Part shown: in pieces, positions 8,851 through 16,977 of the stretch
How positions within the stretch are numbered: the stretch's first letter is position 1
Layout of the letters: every line of letters starts with the position of its first letter
Origin: JANNWF01 sp041675805
GTDB taxonomy: Bacteria; Pseudomonadota; Gammaproteobacteria; Xanthomonadales; Xanthomonadaceae
Assembly: GCA_041675805.1 (NCBI GenBank)
Contig: JBAYTD010000003.1
Span: 1 to 54,406, forward strand
DNA: 54,406 nucleotides
Reading direction: 5' to 3'
Translations under genes and position numbers: made by a program
Notes under the pieces: model-generated
Seen by the model: the letters and a program-made list of their open reading frames with translations, nothing else
Database searches by the model: none
What the model was told of the DNA's origin: nothing

Positions 8851-9051
8851 GCCGTGTCGGGACCCTGCGTTGGGCCGCCGCTCAGCCACCATCTGCACCA
8901 CGCACCGGGTTTGGCATCGAAGCGGCGCGGGTCGCCGAACGGGGCCGGCATAGCACTTGCGGAGAACGCCCTGCGCGGCGAAATCGTTACCGTCCGATCA
9001 TGCGGTCGGCGAGCGGGCGCGGCGGCGTCGTGCGGTTTCGGATCAAGGATT

Positions 9052-9082
9052 CCCGTCCGTGGCGGCGACGCGCACGGACGGG
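9052..9082 (-). terminator. Hairpin downstream of the H1-like gene (weak terminator candidate)
   Basis: CCCGTCCGT (9052-9060) and ACGGACGGG (9074-9082) form 9-bp arms 11 bp after the stop of the H1-like gene. On the minus strand the hairpin is followed by AATCCTT rather than a run of T, so termination is possible but not convincing. The rest of 8851-9093 holds nothing I can support. Confidence 0.4.
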
Positions 9083-9093
9083 CAGGCCGGCCT

Positions 9094-9636
9094 TCAGCGG
9101 GCCGGTTTCTTCGCCGCAGCCTTGCCGGCAGCTTTCTTCACGGCGGCCTTCTTCGCCGGTGCCTTCCTGGCGGGCGACTTGCCGGTCGCGACTTTCTTCG
9201 CCGCCGGCTTGCGAGCTACCGCCTTCTTCGTCGCAGCTTTCTTCGTGGCCGCCTTCTTCGGCGCGGCCTTCTTTGCCGCCGCCTTCTTCGCCGGTGCCTT
9301 CTTCACGGCAGCCTTTTTCGCGGCAGCCTTCTTCGTCGCCGACTTGCCGGTGGTGGCCTGCTTCACCGACTTGCCGACGCTGGCGGCCTTCTTTTCCACT
9401 GCCTTCTTGCCTGCGATGACCTTCTTCTTGGCCGTGTCGACCGCCTTGTCCACCGCCTTCCTGGCCTCTTTCGCCGTGGTTTCGACCTGTTTTTTGGCGA
9501 CCTTGGCCTTCTTCTCGACCGCCTGCTTTGCCTTGCTCATCGCCGCCTTGGCGTCGGCCACCACTTCCTGGGCTTTCTCACTGACGGCCTCGGCGACCTG
9601 GGATAGTTTTTCGCCGATAGCGTTCTCGCTGCTCAT
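9094..9636 (-). CDS. Histone-H1-like / AlgP-type Lys-Ala-rich protein
   Basis: A 180-residue protein. The start at 9636 is set by an excellent ribosome binding site (AAGGAGG) 6 bp upstream. Residues 1-80 form an alternating Ala/Lys/Glu amphipathic helix (SQVAEAVSEKAQEVV). Residues 85-180 are a degenerate array of KKAAAKKAA, KKAPAKK and ATKKAATKK units, like AlgP/AlgR3 of Pseudomonas and the tails of eukaryotic H1. Such proteins bind DNA non-specifically and are thought to influence nucleoid structure or transcription. The repeats use similar codons throughout, so copy number may vary between strains. Confidence 0.9.
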   Translation of the reverse strand: MSSENAIGEKLSQVAEAVSEKAQEVVADAKAAMSKAKQAVEKKAKVAKKQVETTAKEARKAVDKAVDTAKKKVIAGKKAVEKKAASVGKSVKQATTGKSATKKAAAKKAAVKKAPAKKAAAKKAAPKKAATKKAATKKAVARKPAAKKVATGKSPARKAPAKKAAVKKAAGKAAAKKPAR

Positions 9637-10056
9637 GGGCCCCTCCTTAGATTCGGGCGCTGATCGAACAACTGGTGGGTGATGTGTCGCCGTGTGCGTC
9701 CTGCCCGCCGGCAACGCCATCCTGGTCGGATGGCTTCCTCGACATCGCGACTGTCCAAGGTCGCTGCTTCTCGACACCCGCAGCCATCGGCGGCACCCGC
9801 GCGGGGCGGCGTCAAAGGCATTCGGGTAACGATTCTTCCGGCTGGCCTGTCATCGCCGGGATGGTGCCCTCGCGTGGGGAGAGTCGGCTTGCGGCACAAG
9901 ATGTTGTGGTTGTCGAGGCTACGTTTCACCACATGAACCTGTCAACGACATTTCATCGATGATCGATGCGAATTCCGCCGCGCTCGCAGGCGGCCGGGAA
10001 CGGCGGCGCGCCGGCGTGGTCTACCGGCCCGGTTGCCGCAAGGAGATCATCACGCC
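9637..10056. other. 420-bp divergent intergenic region
   Basis: This region separates the minus-strand H1-like gene from the plus-strand DegQ-type protease. It must hold both promoters, but no clear -10/-35 pair or operator stands out. Short open frames on both strands lack ribosome binding sites. An ATCGATGATCGATG motif at 9955-9968 is a small quasi-repeat of ATCGATG. Nothing else can be supported. Confidence 0.4.
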
Positions 10057-11409
10057 ATGGCCCATCGTTTCGTTCTGTTTCTGTTGCTGGCGGGTGGCTT
10101 CGCCCAGCCTTCCCTGGCCGCCCTGCCGGCCAGCGTCGACGGCCAGCCGCTGCCCTCTCTGGCCCCGATGCTCGAGCAGGTCACGCCTGCCGTGGTCAAC
10201 GTCCACAGCAAGACCGTGGTGCGGGTGCGCAACCCGCTGGCCGACGATCCGCTGTTCCGGCATTTCTTCGGCCTGCCGGCGGTGCCGCAGGAGCGCGTGC
10301 AGCAGTCGCTGGGCTCGGGCGTCATCGTCGACGCCGGGGCCGGTCTGGTGCTGACCAACAACCACGTCATCGAAGGCGCGGACGAGTTGTCGGTGACGCT
10401 GGCCGACGGACGCACCCTGCAAGGCGAGTTCGTCGGTGCCGATCCGGATACCGACGTGGCGCTGATCCGCATCCCCGCCGAGCACCTGCGCGCCGTGCCG
10501 CTGGCCGACTCGACCTCGCTGCGCGTCGGCGACTTCGTGGTCGCGGTCGGCAACCCGTTCGGCCTCGGCCAGACGGTGACCTCGGGCATCGTCTCCGCGC
10601 TCGGTCGTTCCGGCCTGCAAGGGTTGGGCTACCAGAACTTCATCCAGACCGACGCCAGCATCAACCCCGGCAACTCCGGCGGGGCCCTGGTCAACCTGCG
10701 CGGCGAGCTGGTCGGCATCAACACCGCCATCTTCAGCCCCTCCGGCGGCAACGTCGGCATCGGCTTCGCCATCCCGGTGCAACTGGCGCAGGAGGTGATG
10801 CGGCAACTGCTGGCCTTTGGCGAAGTGCGGCGCGGCAGCCTCGGGATCCAGACCCAGGACGTGACCGCCGACATGGCCAGCGTGCTCGGTCTGACCCAAC
10901 GCCGGGGTGCCGTGGTGACGCGGGTGCAGACCGACTCCCCGGCTGATCGTGCCGGCCTCAAGCCGGGCGACGTGATCGTTTCGCTGGACGGCAAGCCGGT
11001 CGCCGATCGACAGGTGCTGCACAACGCCGAAGGACTGTTGCCGGTGGACCAGCCGGTGGCGCTGGGCATCCTGCGCGAAGGCAAGTCGCTGACCCTGCGT
11101 CCGGTGCTGGCGGCCCGCGAGCGCCAACTCGCCGGCAGCGACCTCGATCCGCGACTGGACGGCGCGCGCTTCGTCGATCTGCCCGAGCGGCTGCGCCAGC
11201 GCGGCGGCAATGGCGTGGTGATCGAGGAGATCCGCAGCGGCAGTCGCGCCGCCCGCAACGGCCTGCGCCAGGGTGACGTGGTCACGGCGGTGAATCGGCG
11301 CGAACTGGCCGACCTCGCCGGCCTGCGCCAACGCCTGTCGCCGGCGCCCGAGCAACTCGTGCTGACGGTGGTGCGCGGGCGGCAGGCGTTTCTGGTGCTG
11401 CTGGAGTGA
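10057..11409 (+). CDS. degQ: Periplasmic serine protease, DegQ/DegP (HtrA) family
   Basis: A 450-residue protein. The ATG at 10057 follows AAGGAGA and starts a clean Sec signal peptide (LLLAGGFAQPSLA, cleavage near residue 22). The S1C protease domain shows the triad H103 (TNNHVIEGAD), D133 (DTDVALIRI) and S207 (NPGNSGGAL). Two PDZ domains follow, at about residues 230-330 (SLGIQTQDV, DRAGLKPGDVI) and 370-450 (SRAARNGLRQGDVV). Two PDZ domains and a cleavable signal fit DegQ/DegP rather than DegS. It degrades or chaperones misfolded envelope proteins. It stands alone, and no sigma-E promoter was recognised. DegQ versus DegP cannot be settled by eye. Confidence 0.9.
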   Translation: MAHRFVLFLLLAGGFAQPSLAALPASVDGQPLPSLAPMLEQVTPAVVNVHSKTVVRVRNPLADDPLFRHFFGLPAVPQERVQQSLGSGVIVDAGAGLVLTNNHVIEGADELSVTLADGRTLQGEFVGADPDTDVALIRIPAEHLRAVPLADSTSLRVGDFVVAVGNPFGLGQTVTSGIVSALGRSGLQGLGYQNFIQTDASINPGNSGGALVNLRGELVGINTAIFSPSGGNVGIGFAIPVQLAQEVMRQLLAFGEVRRGSLGIQTQDVTADMASVLGLTQRRGAVVTRVQTDSPADRAGLKPGDVIVSLDGKPVADRQVLHNAEGLLPVDQPVALGILREGKSLTLRPVLAARERQLAGSDLDPRLDGARFVDLPERLRQRGGNGVVIEEIRSGSRAARNGLRQGDVVTAVNRRELADLAGLRQRLSPAPEQLVLTVVRGRQAFLVLLE

Positions 11410-11587
11410 AGCCGCGCCCCGACAACCGCCAGCACAGCCACCAAGGCCCGCCGTCGAAGCCAACCAACCCGAGCGACTCCATCCGAATCGATGAACAGCG
11501 AACCCAGCAACCCGCCCGGTGCGCACTGCAAAGCGGTGCGCTTGCGCGCATGCTATTTTCCCCTGTTCCGCCTTGCCCCGTGACGCT

Positions 11588-12307
11588 GTGCTGATCCACG
11601 CCCTGACTCTGGACCTCGACGACACCCTCTGGGCCATCGGTCCGGTGATCGAGCGGGCCGAGGCGGCGCTGCACGGCTTCCTGCGCCAGCGCGCGCCGGC
11701 GACGGCGGCGCACTGGTCGCCTGCCGCCTTGCTGTCGCTGCGCGAACAGGTCGCCCGCGAGCATCCGGAACTGGCCCACGACTTCACCGCCCAGCGCCTG
11801 CTCTGTCTGCGCCGGGCGCTGGAGGCCGGCGGCGATGATCCGGCGCTGGCGGAGGCGGCGTTCGAGGTGTTCGCCGTGGCGCGCAACACGTTGGAGCCGT
11901 TCCCGGATGTCGAAGCCGGTCTCGACCGGCTGGCCGCCGGGCGGGCGCTGGCGGCGCTGACCAATGGCAATGCCGACCTCGGTCGCATCGGTCTTGGCCG
12001 GCATTTCCGTTTCAGCCTCGGCGCCCGCGAACATGGCGCGCCGAAGCCCGATCCGGGTATCTTCCTTGCCGCCTGCGCCCGCCTCGAGCACGCGCCGGCG
12101 CAGGTGTTGCACGTGGGCGATGATCCCTATCTGGACATCCACGGCGCGGCGCGGGTGGGGCAGCCCACCTGCTGGATCAACCGCCGTGGCGAGCTCTGGC
12201 CGGACGACCTGCCGCCGCCGACGGTGGAGGTGGACTCGATCACCGCGCTCGCCGACTGGCTTGACACACTGCCGATGACGACGACCAACCGAGCACATTG
12301 CCGATGA
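11588..12307 (+). CDS. HAD-family hydrolase (YigB-like phosphatase)
   Basis: A 239-residue protein if it starts at the GTG at 11588, which puts the nucleophile motif at D9-L-D-D-T-L-W where HAD proteins usually have it. Upstream in-frame starts would add about 23 residues of unfamiliar sequence. Motif II is LTNGN, motif III the lysine of GAPKPDPGIF, and motif IV HVGDDPYLDIHGA. The cap region and sequence fit the YigB subgroup, some members of which dephosphorylate FMN or a riboflavin precursor; the substrate here is not known. The stop overlaps the aminopeptidase start by ATGA, so the two genes are coupled. Confidence 0.85.
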   Translation: MLIHALTLDLDDTLWAIGPVIERAEAALHGFLRQRAPATAAHWSPAALLSLREQVAREHPELAHDFTAQRLLCLRRALEAGGDDPALAEAAFEVFAVARNTLEPFPDVEAGLDRLAAGRALAALTNGNADLGRIGLGRHFRFSLGAREHGAPKPDPGIFLAACARLEHAPAQVLHVGDDPYLDIHGAARVGQPTCWINRRGELWPDDLPPPTVEVDSITALADWLDTLPMTTTNRAHCR

Positions 12308-13695
12308 GCCTTCCCGCCTGTTTTTCCACCGCCGATCCGACCGCCGCACCGCTGGCTTTCGTCGACGCCGCCTCCCTGCCGGCCTGGCTGGAGCGACAAC
12401 CGGAAGCGCTGCGCAACTGGGTCCGCGCGCAGGGCTACGCCGCCGATCCCGACACCGTATTGACCCTGCCGGACGCCCGTGGCGGCCTCGCCGGTGCCCT
12501 GGTCGGCATTGGCGATCCGGCCGATCCGTATGCGCTGGCTCACGCGCCGCTGGCCCTGCCGCCCGGCACGTACCGGCTCGGCAACGAAGGCAGTGTTGCC
12601 GTGGCCCCCGCCGTGGCCCTGCTCGGCTGGGGCCTGGGTGCCTATCAGTACGAGCGCTACCGCAAACCGCCGCGCGCGCCGGCGCGGCTGTGCCTGGGCG
12701 ACGATGCCGCCGCGCAGTCGGAAGCCTTCAGCCTGCTCAAGGCCAGTACGCTGGTGCGCGACCTGGTCAACACGCCGACCGAACACATGGGCCCGGACGA
12801 GCTGGAAGCCGTGGCTGTGCGCCTGGGCGAAGCCTACGGCGGCGCGGTGCAGGCGATCCGTGGCGAGAATCTGCTGCGCGAGAACTTCCCCGCCATCCAC
12901 GCCGTCGGCCGCGCCAGCCATCGTGCCCCGCGGCTGATCGAACTGACCTGGGGCGATCCTGCCGATCCGCGACTGGCCCTGGTCGGCAAGGGCGTGTGTT
13001 TCGATACCGGCGGCCTCGACCTCAAGTCTGCCGACGGCATGCGCCACATGAAGAAGGACATGGGCGGCGCTGCGCACGCCCTGGCGCTGGCGCAACTGGT
13101 GATGGCCAACCGGCTGCCGGTGCATCTGCACCTGCTGGTGGCGGCGGTGGAGAACGCCGTCGGCCCCGACGCCTTCCGTCCCGGCGAAGTGCTGGCGACC
13201 CGCGCCGGCATCAGCGTGGAAGTGGACAACACCGACGCCGAAGGTCGGCTGGTGCTGTGCGACGCGCTGCACTACGCCGGGGAATCACGGCCCGACCTGC
13301 TGCTCGACTTCGCCACCCTCACCGGTGCCGCGCGCGTGGCGTTGGGCCCGGACCTGCCGGCGCTGTACGTCAACGACGAGGCACTGGCGCAGGACTGGCT
13401 GGCCGCCGCCGTCGCCCAGCGCGACCCGCTCTGGCGCATGCCGCTGTGGCAGCCGTACCTGAGCTTCCTGAAGAGCCCCATCGCCGACCTCGCCAACAGC
13501 GGCGGCTCGCGCATGGCCGGCTCGGTCACCGCTGCCCTGTTCCTGCAACGCTTCATCGCCGAAGGCCAGCGCTGGGGCCACCTGGACGTGTATTCCTGGA
13601 ACGACATCCAGCGACCCGGACGCCCGCCCGGCGGCGAAGCCCAAGGCCTGCGCGCCGCCTACGCCATGCTGAAGGCTCGCTACCGCCGCGTTTGA
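12304..13695 (+). CDS. Leucyl aminopeptidase family M17 protein
   Basis: A 463-residue cytosolic dizinc aminopeptidase. The C-terminal catalytic domain (about residues 130-463) contains K229 and D234 in GKGVCFDTGGLDLKS and the signature NTDAEGRL with D311 and E313, all expected metal or catalytic residues. The first ~120 residues are the divergent N-terminal domain. It would remove N-terminal residues from peptides during protein turnover. The ATG overlaps the end of the HAD gene (ATGA, 12304-12307). It is most like the short M17 form found in Xanthomonads, so I withhold pepA or pepB. Confidence 0.92.
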   Translation: MSLPACFSTADPTAAPLAFVDAASLPAWLERQPEALRNWVRAQGYAADPDTVLTLPDARGGLAGALVGIGDPADPYALAHAPLALPPGTYRLGNEGSVAVAPAVALLGWGLGAYQYERYRKPPRAPARLCLGDDAAAQSEAFSLLKASTLVRDLVNTPTEHMGPDELEAVAVRLGEAYGGAVQAIRGENLLRENFPAIHAVGRASHRAPRLIELTWGDPADPRLALVGKGVCFDTGGLDLKSADGMRHMKKDMGGAAHALALAQLVMANRLPVHLHLLVAAVENAVGPDAFRPGEVLATRAGISVEVDNTDAEGRLVLCDALHYAGESRPDLLLDFATLTGAARVALGPDLPALYVNDEALAQDWLAAAVAQRDPLWRMPLWQPYLSFLKSPIADLANSGGSRMAGSVTAALFLQRFIAEGQRWGHLDVYSWNDIQRPGRPPGGEAQGLRAAYAMLKARYRRV

Positions 13696-13802
13696 GCGTT
13701 CATTGCTGCCCTTCTCCGTGGCTGATTTCCCGTGAATTCATGGGGTTGCAGCCGGAGAGAATTTTTCGCATGGATAGCCCGCCCGCCATCGCCTAGGCTC
13801 GT

Positions 13803-13821
13803 CCCGCACTTGAGGTGCGGG
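13803..13821 (+). ncRNA. Hairpin that may open a small transcript ending at 13890
   Basis: CCCGCAC (13803-13809) and GTGCGGG (13815-13821) form a perfect hairpin with loop TTGAG. Forty bases later a strong terminator stem begins. Structure followed by a terminator suggests either a structured 3' untranslated region of the aminopeptidase gene or a separate small RNA of roughly 90 nt. No convincing promoter was found. Confidence 0.3.
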
Positions 13822-13856
13822 GGGAATGAAGTGGGCCATTGGTGGCACCGGAAGAC

Positions 13857-13890
13857 ACGACCACGTTTGCGCGTGGTCGTTCTTTCCCTT
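13857..13890 (+). terminator. Rho-independent terminator after the M17 aminopeptidase gene
   Basis: ACGACCACG (13857-13865) and CGTGGTCGT (13872-13880) form a perfect 9-bp stem with loop TTTGCG, followed by TCTTTCCCTT. It lies between the plus-strand aminopeptidase gene and the convergent response-regulator gene, and could serve both. Confidence 0.75.
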
Positions 13891-13939
13891 CTGATCCTGC
13901 CGTGCCTACCGCCCGGCCCCAGCCAGGCGCGCTCGCCGG

Positions 13940-14575
13940 TCAAATCACCCCGCAGCCCCGCGCCATGCTCGCCAGTTCCACATCATTGCGGCAACCGAGT
14001 TTGTCCAGCACGGCGATGCGGTAGCGGTAGACGGTCTTGGGGCTGAGGGTGAGGGTTCGGGCGATGCGCTCGACGCTGTGGCCGCGGGCGAGCAGGAGGA
14101 AGACGCTGTGTTCGCGTTCGGTGAGGCGGCTGAGCGGGGTGTCGCGGTGTGGTCGTTGTGCGAGGGGGCCGGTGTCGGCATCGGTCGGCGGTTGCAGGCA
14201 GGCGCGGACGGCGTCGACCAGCACAACGGGGTCTTCGCGCTTGGAGACGAAGGCATGGGCACCCAGTTGGCGGGTCTGGTTGGCGTAGACCGGGCTCTCG
14301 TGCATGCTGAAGACGACGATGTGCAGTTCCGGGTCGCGTTCGCGCAGTTGGCTCAGCAGCACGAGTCCGTCGCGGTCGGGCAGGGTGAGGTCGAGGACCA
14401 GGAGGTCGAGGCAGCCCGGTCGCCAGGCGCGCATCAGTGCTTCGCCGCTGTCGAATTCGGCGATGGGCTGGGCGAGGCCGAGTTCGATTTCCAGCAATTG
14501 ACGGGTGCCGCTGCGGACGATGGGATGATCGTCGACGATGGCCAGCCGTGGCGGCGGTTGCGGCATGCTGTTCAT
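13940..14575 (-). CDS. Response regulator, NarL/FixJ (UhpA-like) family
   Basis: A 211-residue protein. The receiver domain (residues 10-125) has the acidic pair D15-D16, the phospho-acceptor D62 (VLDLTLPDRDG), S90 and K112. The C-terminal LuxR-type helix-turn-helix (about residues 145-205) reads SRLTEREHSVFLLLARGHS then SPKTVYRYRIAVLDKLG. It should activate transcription when phosphorylated. It is divergent from, and surely partnered with, the histidine kinase starting at 14650; the 74-bp gap holds both promoters. The regulated genes are not evident nearby. Confidence 0.93.
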   Translation of the reverse strand: MNSMPQPPPRLAIVDDHPIVRSGTRQLLEIELGLAQPIAEFDSGEALMRAWRPGCLDLLVLDLTLPDRDGLVLLSQLRERDPELHIVVFSMHESPVYANQTRQLGAHAFVSKREDPVVLVDAVRACLQPPTDADTGPLAQRPHRDTPLSRLTEREHSVFLLLARGHSVERIARTLTLSPKTVYRYRIAVLDKLGCRNDVELASMARGCGVI

Positions 14576-14649
14576 GCCGGCGCGTGCCTGCAGGTGCGCC
14601 GCCGCGCAACAGTCTGTCGCTTGCGGAACCTTGGCAATCCGGATTCCCC

Positions 14650-16203
14650 ATGAAGCATCGCGCCTCCCCGGTCAGCGCTGACAATGGTCTGGACCTGCGG
14701 CTCACGCTATCACAGCGCGTCGCTTTCGCGTTGCTGTACGCGCTGGGTTGGGCCGGCCTGTTCCTGGTGTCCAGCGGGTTCTGGTTCTTGCCGGCCGGCT
14801 GGCAACTGGTCGGCCTGTGGTTGACGCCGACGCGGTACTGGTTCTGGCTGCTGCTCGGGGCCTGGGGCGGGGCCTTGCTGATGAGTGCCTTTCGCGGCGT
14901 GCTGGACAACCCCAGCGTCTGGCTGCCCTGGCATTTCCTGCTTGCCACGGCGGTGGTCCTTGGCCTGCGCCGGGCCTGGCCGGGGCGCAGCGAGGACGGC
15001 GTGTTGCCGTGGTTGCGCCTGCTTGCCATCGGCGCGGTCTGTGCGCTGTCGGTATCGGTCTACGTCGGGCTGACCGGTCACGAAGGGCCGATATGGATGC
15101 AGGCGCTGTGGCAGGCGCCGCTGTTCGCGCTGGGTGATTTCCTCGGCATCCTGCTGCTGGCACCGGTGCTTCTGGCCATGGCGAGTGTCAGCGCGCCGCA
15201 CTGGAACTGGCCCTGGTCGGCACGCACGCTGGCCGTGGCCGGCCAGCCGGCGCTGGGCTGGCTGGCGCTGCAATGGCTGCCGACCGGTTTGTCGCCGTTG
15301 TCCCTGCTGGCACTGGGCGCGGCCGCTCTGCTCGGCGTGGCGTACCGCGATGGCTGGCGCGCCGCAGCGCTGGCCAGCCTGCTGCTCAGCATCGCCGTGC
15401 ATGCCACCTTCGGTCGCGATGAGGGTCTCGCGCTGCGGCCTTACGAACTGCAACTGGTGGTGGCGATGATGGCGCTGGCGGCGCTGCTGCTGGGTGCGGC
15501 GGCGGACACCCTGCGCCAACGCATGCGGCAGGTGGAAGCGGAGCGCGAGGAAGTGCGGCGGGTGGCGGCGCGGCTGTCGGTGGCGCAGGAGAACGAGCGC
15601 GACCGCATCGGCCGCGACCTGCACGACGCGATCGGTCAGACCCTCACCGCTGCGCGCAATCGCCTGCACCTGGCGCGGCGCGAAGTGATCGGCACCAGCG
15701 CCACCGCCTACCTGGACGACCTGCGCGATCTGCTGGCTGATACGCATGGCGAACTGCGCGCGGTGATCGATTCCCTGCACGCCACCGACCTGACCCGGCA
15801 CGGCCTGGCGCTGGCGCTGCGTGAGGGCAGCATTGCGCAGATGCTGCGCGATGCCGGGATCGCCTTCGACTGCGACATCGCCCTCGACGCGGCGCTGTCC
15901 GACCATGACGCTACCGCCGTCTATCGGATCTGCCAGGAGGCGGCCACCAATGTGGTCAACGCGCGCCGCGCGCGACACTTCGGTCTGCGCCTGCGCGAGC
16001 AGGAAAGCGATGGCCGGTCGTGCCGGGTCGAACTGGCGCTGTCCGATGATGGCGGAGCCATCGCCAGCGGCGCGACGCCCGGGCGCGGCCTGCAGAACAT
16101 CCGCGACCGCGCGCTGTCGCTGCGTGCCGAGTATCGATTCGATCCGCAGGACGGCGAGCCGCGCCACTGGCTGCGCTGGCAGGCGGCGATTCCGGCCGGC
16201 TGA
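14650..16203 (+). CDS. MASE1-containing sensor histidine kinase (UhpB-like)
   Basis: A 517-residue protein starting at the ATG at 14650; upstream in-frame codons read as low-complexity sequence. Residues 20-300 contain about eight hydrophobic segments resembling the MASE1 membrane sensor domain (WLTPTRYWFWLLLGAWGG). A short coiled coil leads to the HisKA_3 dimerisation domain with phospho-acceptor H325 in NERDRIGRDLHDAIGQ. A compact HATPase domain ends the protein (YRICQEAATNVVNARRA, then GRGLQNIRDRA). Architecture and the divergent NarL-type regulator match UhpB/UhpA. No sugar-phosphate transporter or UhpC-like protein is adjacent, so the signal is unknown. Confidence 0.9.
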   Translation: MKHRASPVSADNGLDLRLTLSQRVAFALLYALGWAGLFLVSSGFWFLPAGWQLVGLWLTPTRYWFWLLLGAWGGALLMSAFRGVLDNPSVWLPWHFLLATAVVLGLRRAWPGRSEDGVLPWLRLLAIGAVCALSVSVYVGLTGHEGPIWMQALWQAPLFALGDFLGILLLAPVLLAMASVSAPHWNWPWSARTLAVAGQPALGWLALQWLPTGLSPLSLLALGAAALLGVAYRDGWRAAALASLLLSIAVHATFGRDEGLALRPYELQLVVAMMALAALLLGAAADTLRQRMRQVEAEREEVRRVAARLSVAQENERDRIGRDLHDAIGQTLTAARNRLHLARREVIGTSATAYLDDLRDLLADTHGELRAVIDSLHATDLTRHGLALALREGSIAQMLRDAGIAFDCDIALDAALSDHDATAVYRICQEAATNVVNARRARHFGLRLREQESDGRSCRVELALSDDGGAIASGATPGRGLQNIRDRALSLRAEYRFDPQDGEPRHWLRWQAAIPAG

Positions 16204-16299
16204 GCGTCGCCGTTATCGTCCGCCGGCCGCCGTGCGACGGATCGAGGCGGCAGCGGCGCGGGCTAGAATGCGGCTCGCCCTGTTCACGGAAAACCAGTA

Positions 16300-16977
16300 A
16301 TGAGCCAACCCTTCGACGGCATCGAAACGCAGACCGGTGCCGATCCGCGCTACGCGATCATCTGGCTGCACGGGCTGGGTGCCGACGGCGGCGATTTCGC
16401 CCCCATCGTGCCGGAACTGACCCGGCCCCATCCGGACTGGCCGGCGCTGCGCTTTGTCTTTCCGCACGCGCCGATCCGCCCGGTGACGATCAACAACGGC
16501 ATGCGCATGCGCGCCTGGTATGACATCAAGGGTTTCGACATCGCCCAGCGCCAGGACGAGGACGGCGTGCGCCAGTCGGCGGCCTTCGTCGATGGGCTGA
16601 TCGCGCGCGAGGCCGAGCGCGGCATCGCCGCCGAGCGCGTGCTGCTGGCCGGTTTCTCGCAGGGCGGGGCGATTGCGCTGGCGGCGGGCATCCGGCATCC
16701 GCAGCGCCTGGCCGGCATCATGGCGTTGAGCACCTATTTGCCGCTGGCCGAGAAAAGTGCCGCCGAAGCGAGTCCGGCCAACCACGCGCTGCCGATCTTC
16801 ATGGCGCACGGCGTGCAGGATCCGGTGGTGCCGCTGGCGCTGGGGCGCGGCAGCGCTGATCTGCTCGCCGGCATGGATTACGTGCTCGACTGGAAGACCT
16901 ATCCGATGCAGCACGCGGTCTGCGCCGAGGAAGTGGCCGACATCGGCGCCTGGCTGGGAGCGCGATTCGCCTCGTGA
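16300..16977 (+). CDS. Alpha/beta-hydrolase, carboxylesterase/phospholipase family
   Basis: A 225-residue protein of the usual length for Abhydrolase_2 esterases (Pseudomonas carboxylesterase II type). It shows the oxyanion motif WLHGLGADGGDF, nucleophile S120 in GFSQGG, D174 in HGVQDPVVP and H205 in PMQHAVC, a complete catalytic triad. No signal peptide is present, so it is cytosolic. It hydrolyses short acyl esters in characterised relatives; the natural substrate is unclear. TAGAAT at 16264-16269 may be its -10 box. The stop overlaps the algZ GTG start (GTGA), which ties it to the algZ-algR-hemC transcript. Confidence 0.92.
   Translation: MSQPFDGIETQTGADPRYAIIWLHGLGADGGDFAPIVPELTRPHPDWPALRFVFPHAPIRPVTINNGMRMRAWYDIKGFDIAQRQDEDGVRQSAAFVDGLIAREAERGIAAERVLLAGFSQGGAIALAAGIRHPQRLAGIMALSTYLPLAEKSAAEASPANHALPIFMAHGVQDPVVPLALGRGSADLLAGMDYVLDWKTYPMQHAVCAEEVADIGAWLGARFAS

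Noticed and set aside
8957..9682. Plus-strand frame with repeated AAFFAAAF units that looks like a membrane protein
   Set aside because: It is the complement of the Lys/Ala repeats of the H1-like gene; the minus strand has the AAGGAGG site and an H1-like composition.
9955..9968. ATCGATGATCGATG quasi-repeat as an operator of the protease gene
   Set aside because: It is short, imperfect and not near a recognisable promoter; it could be chance.
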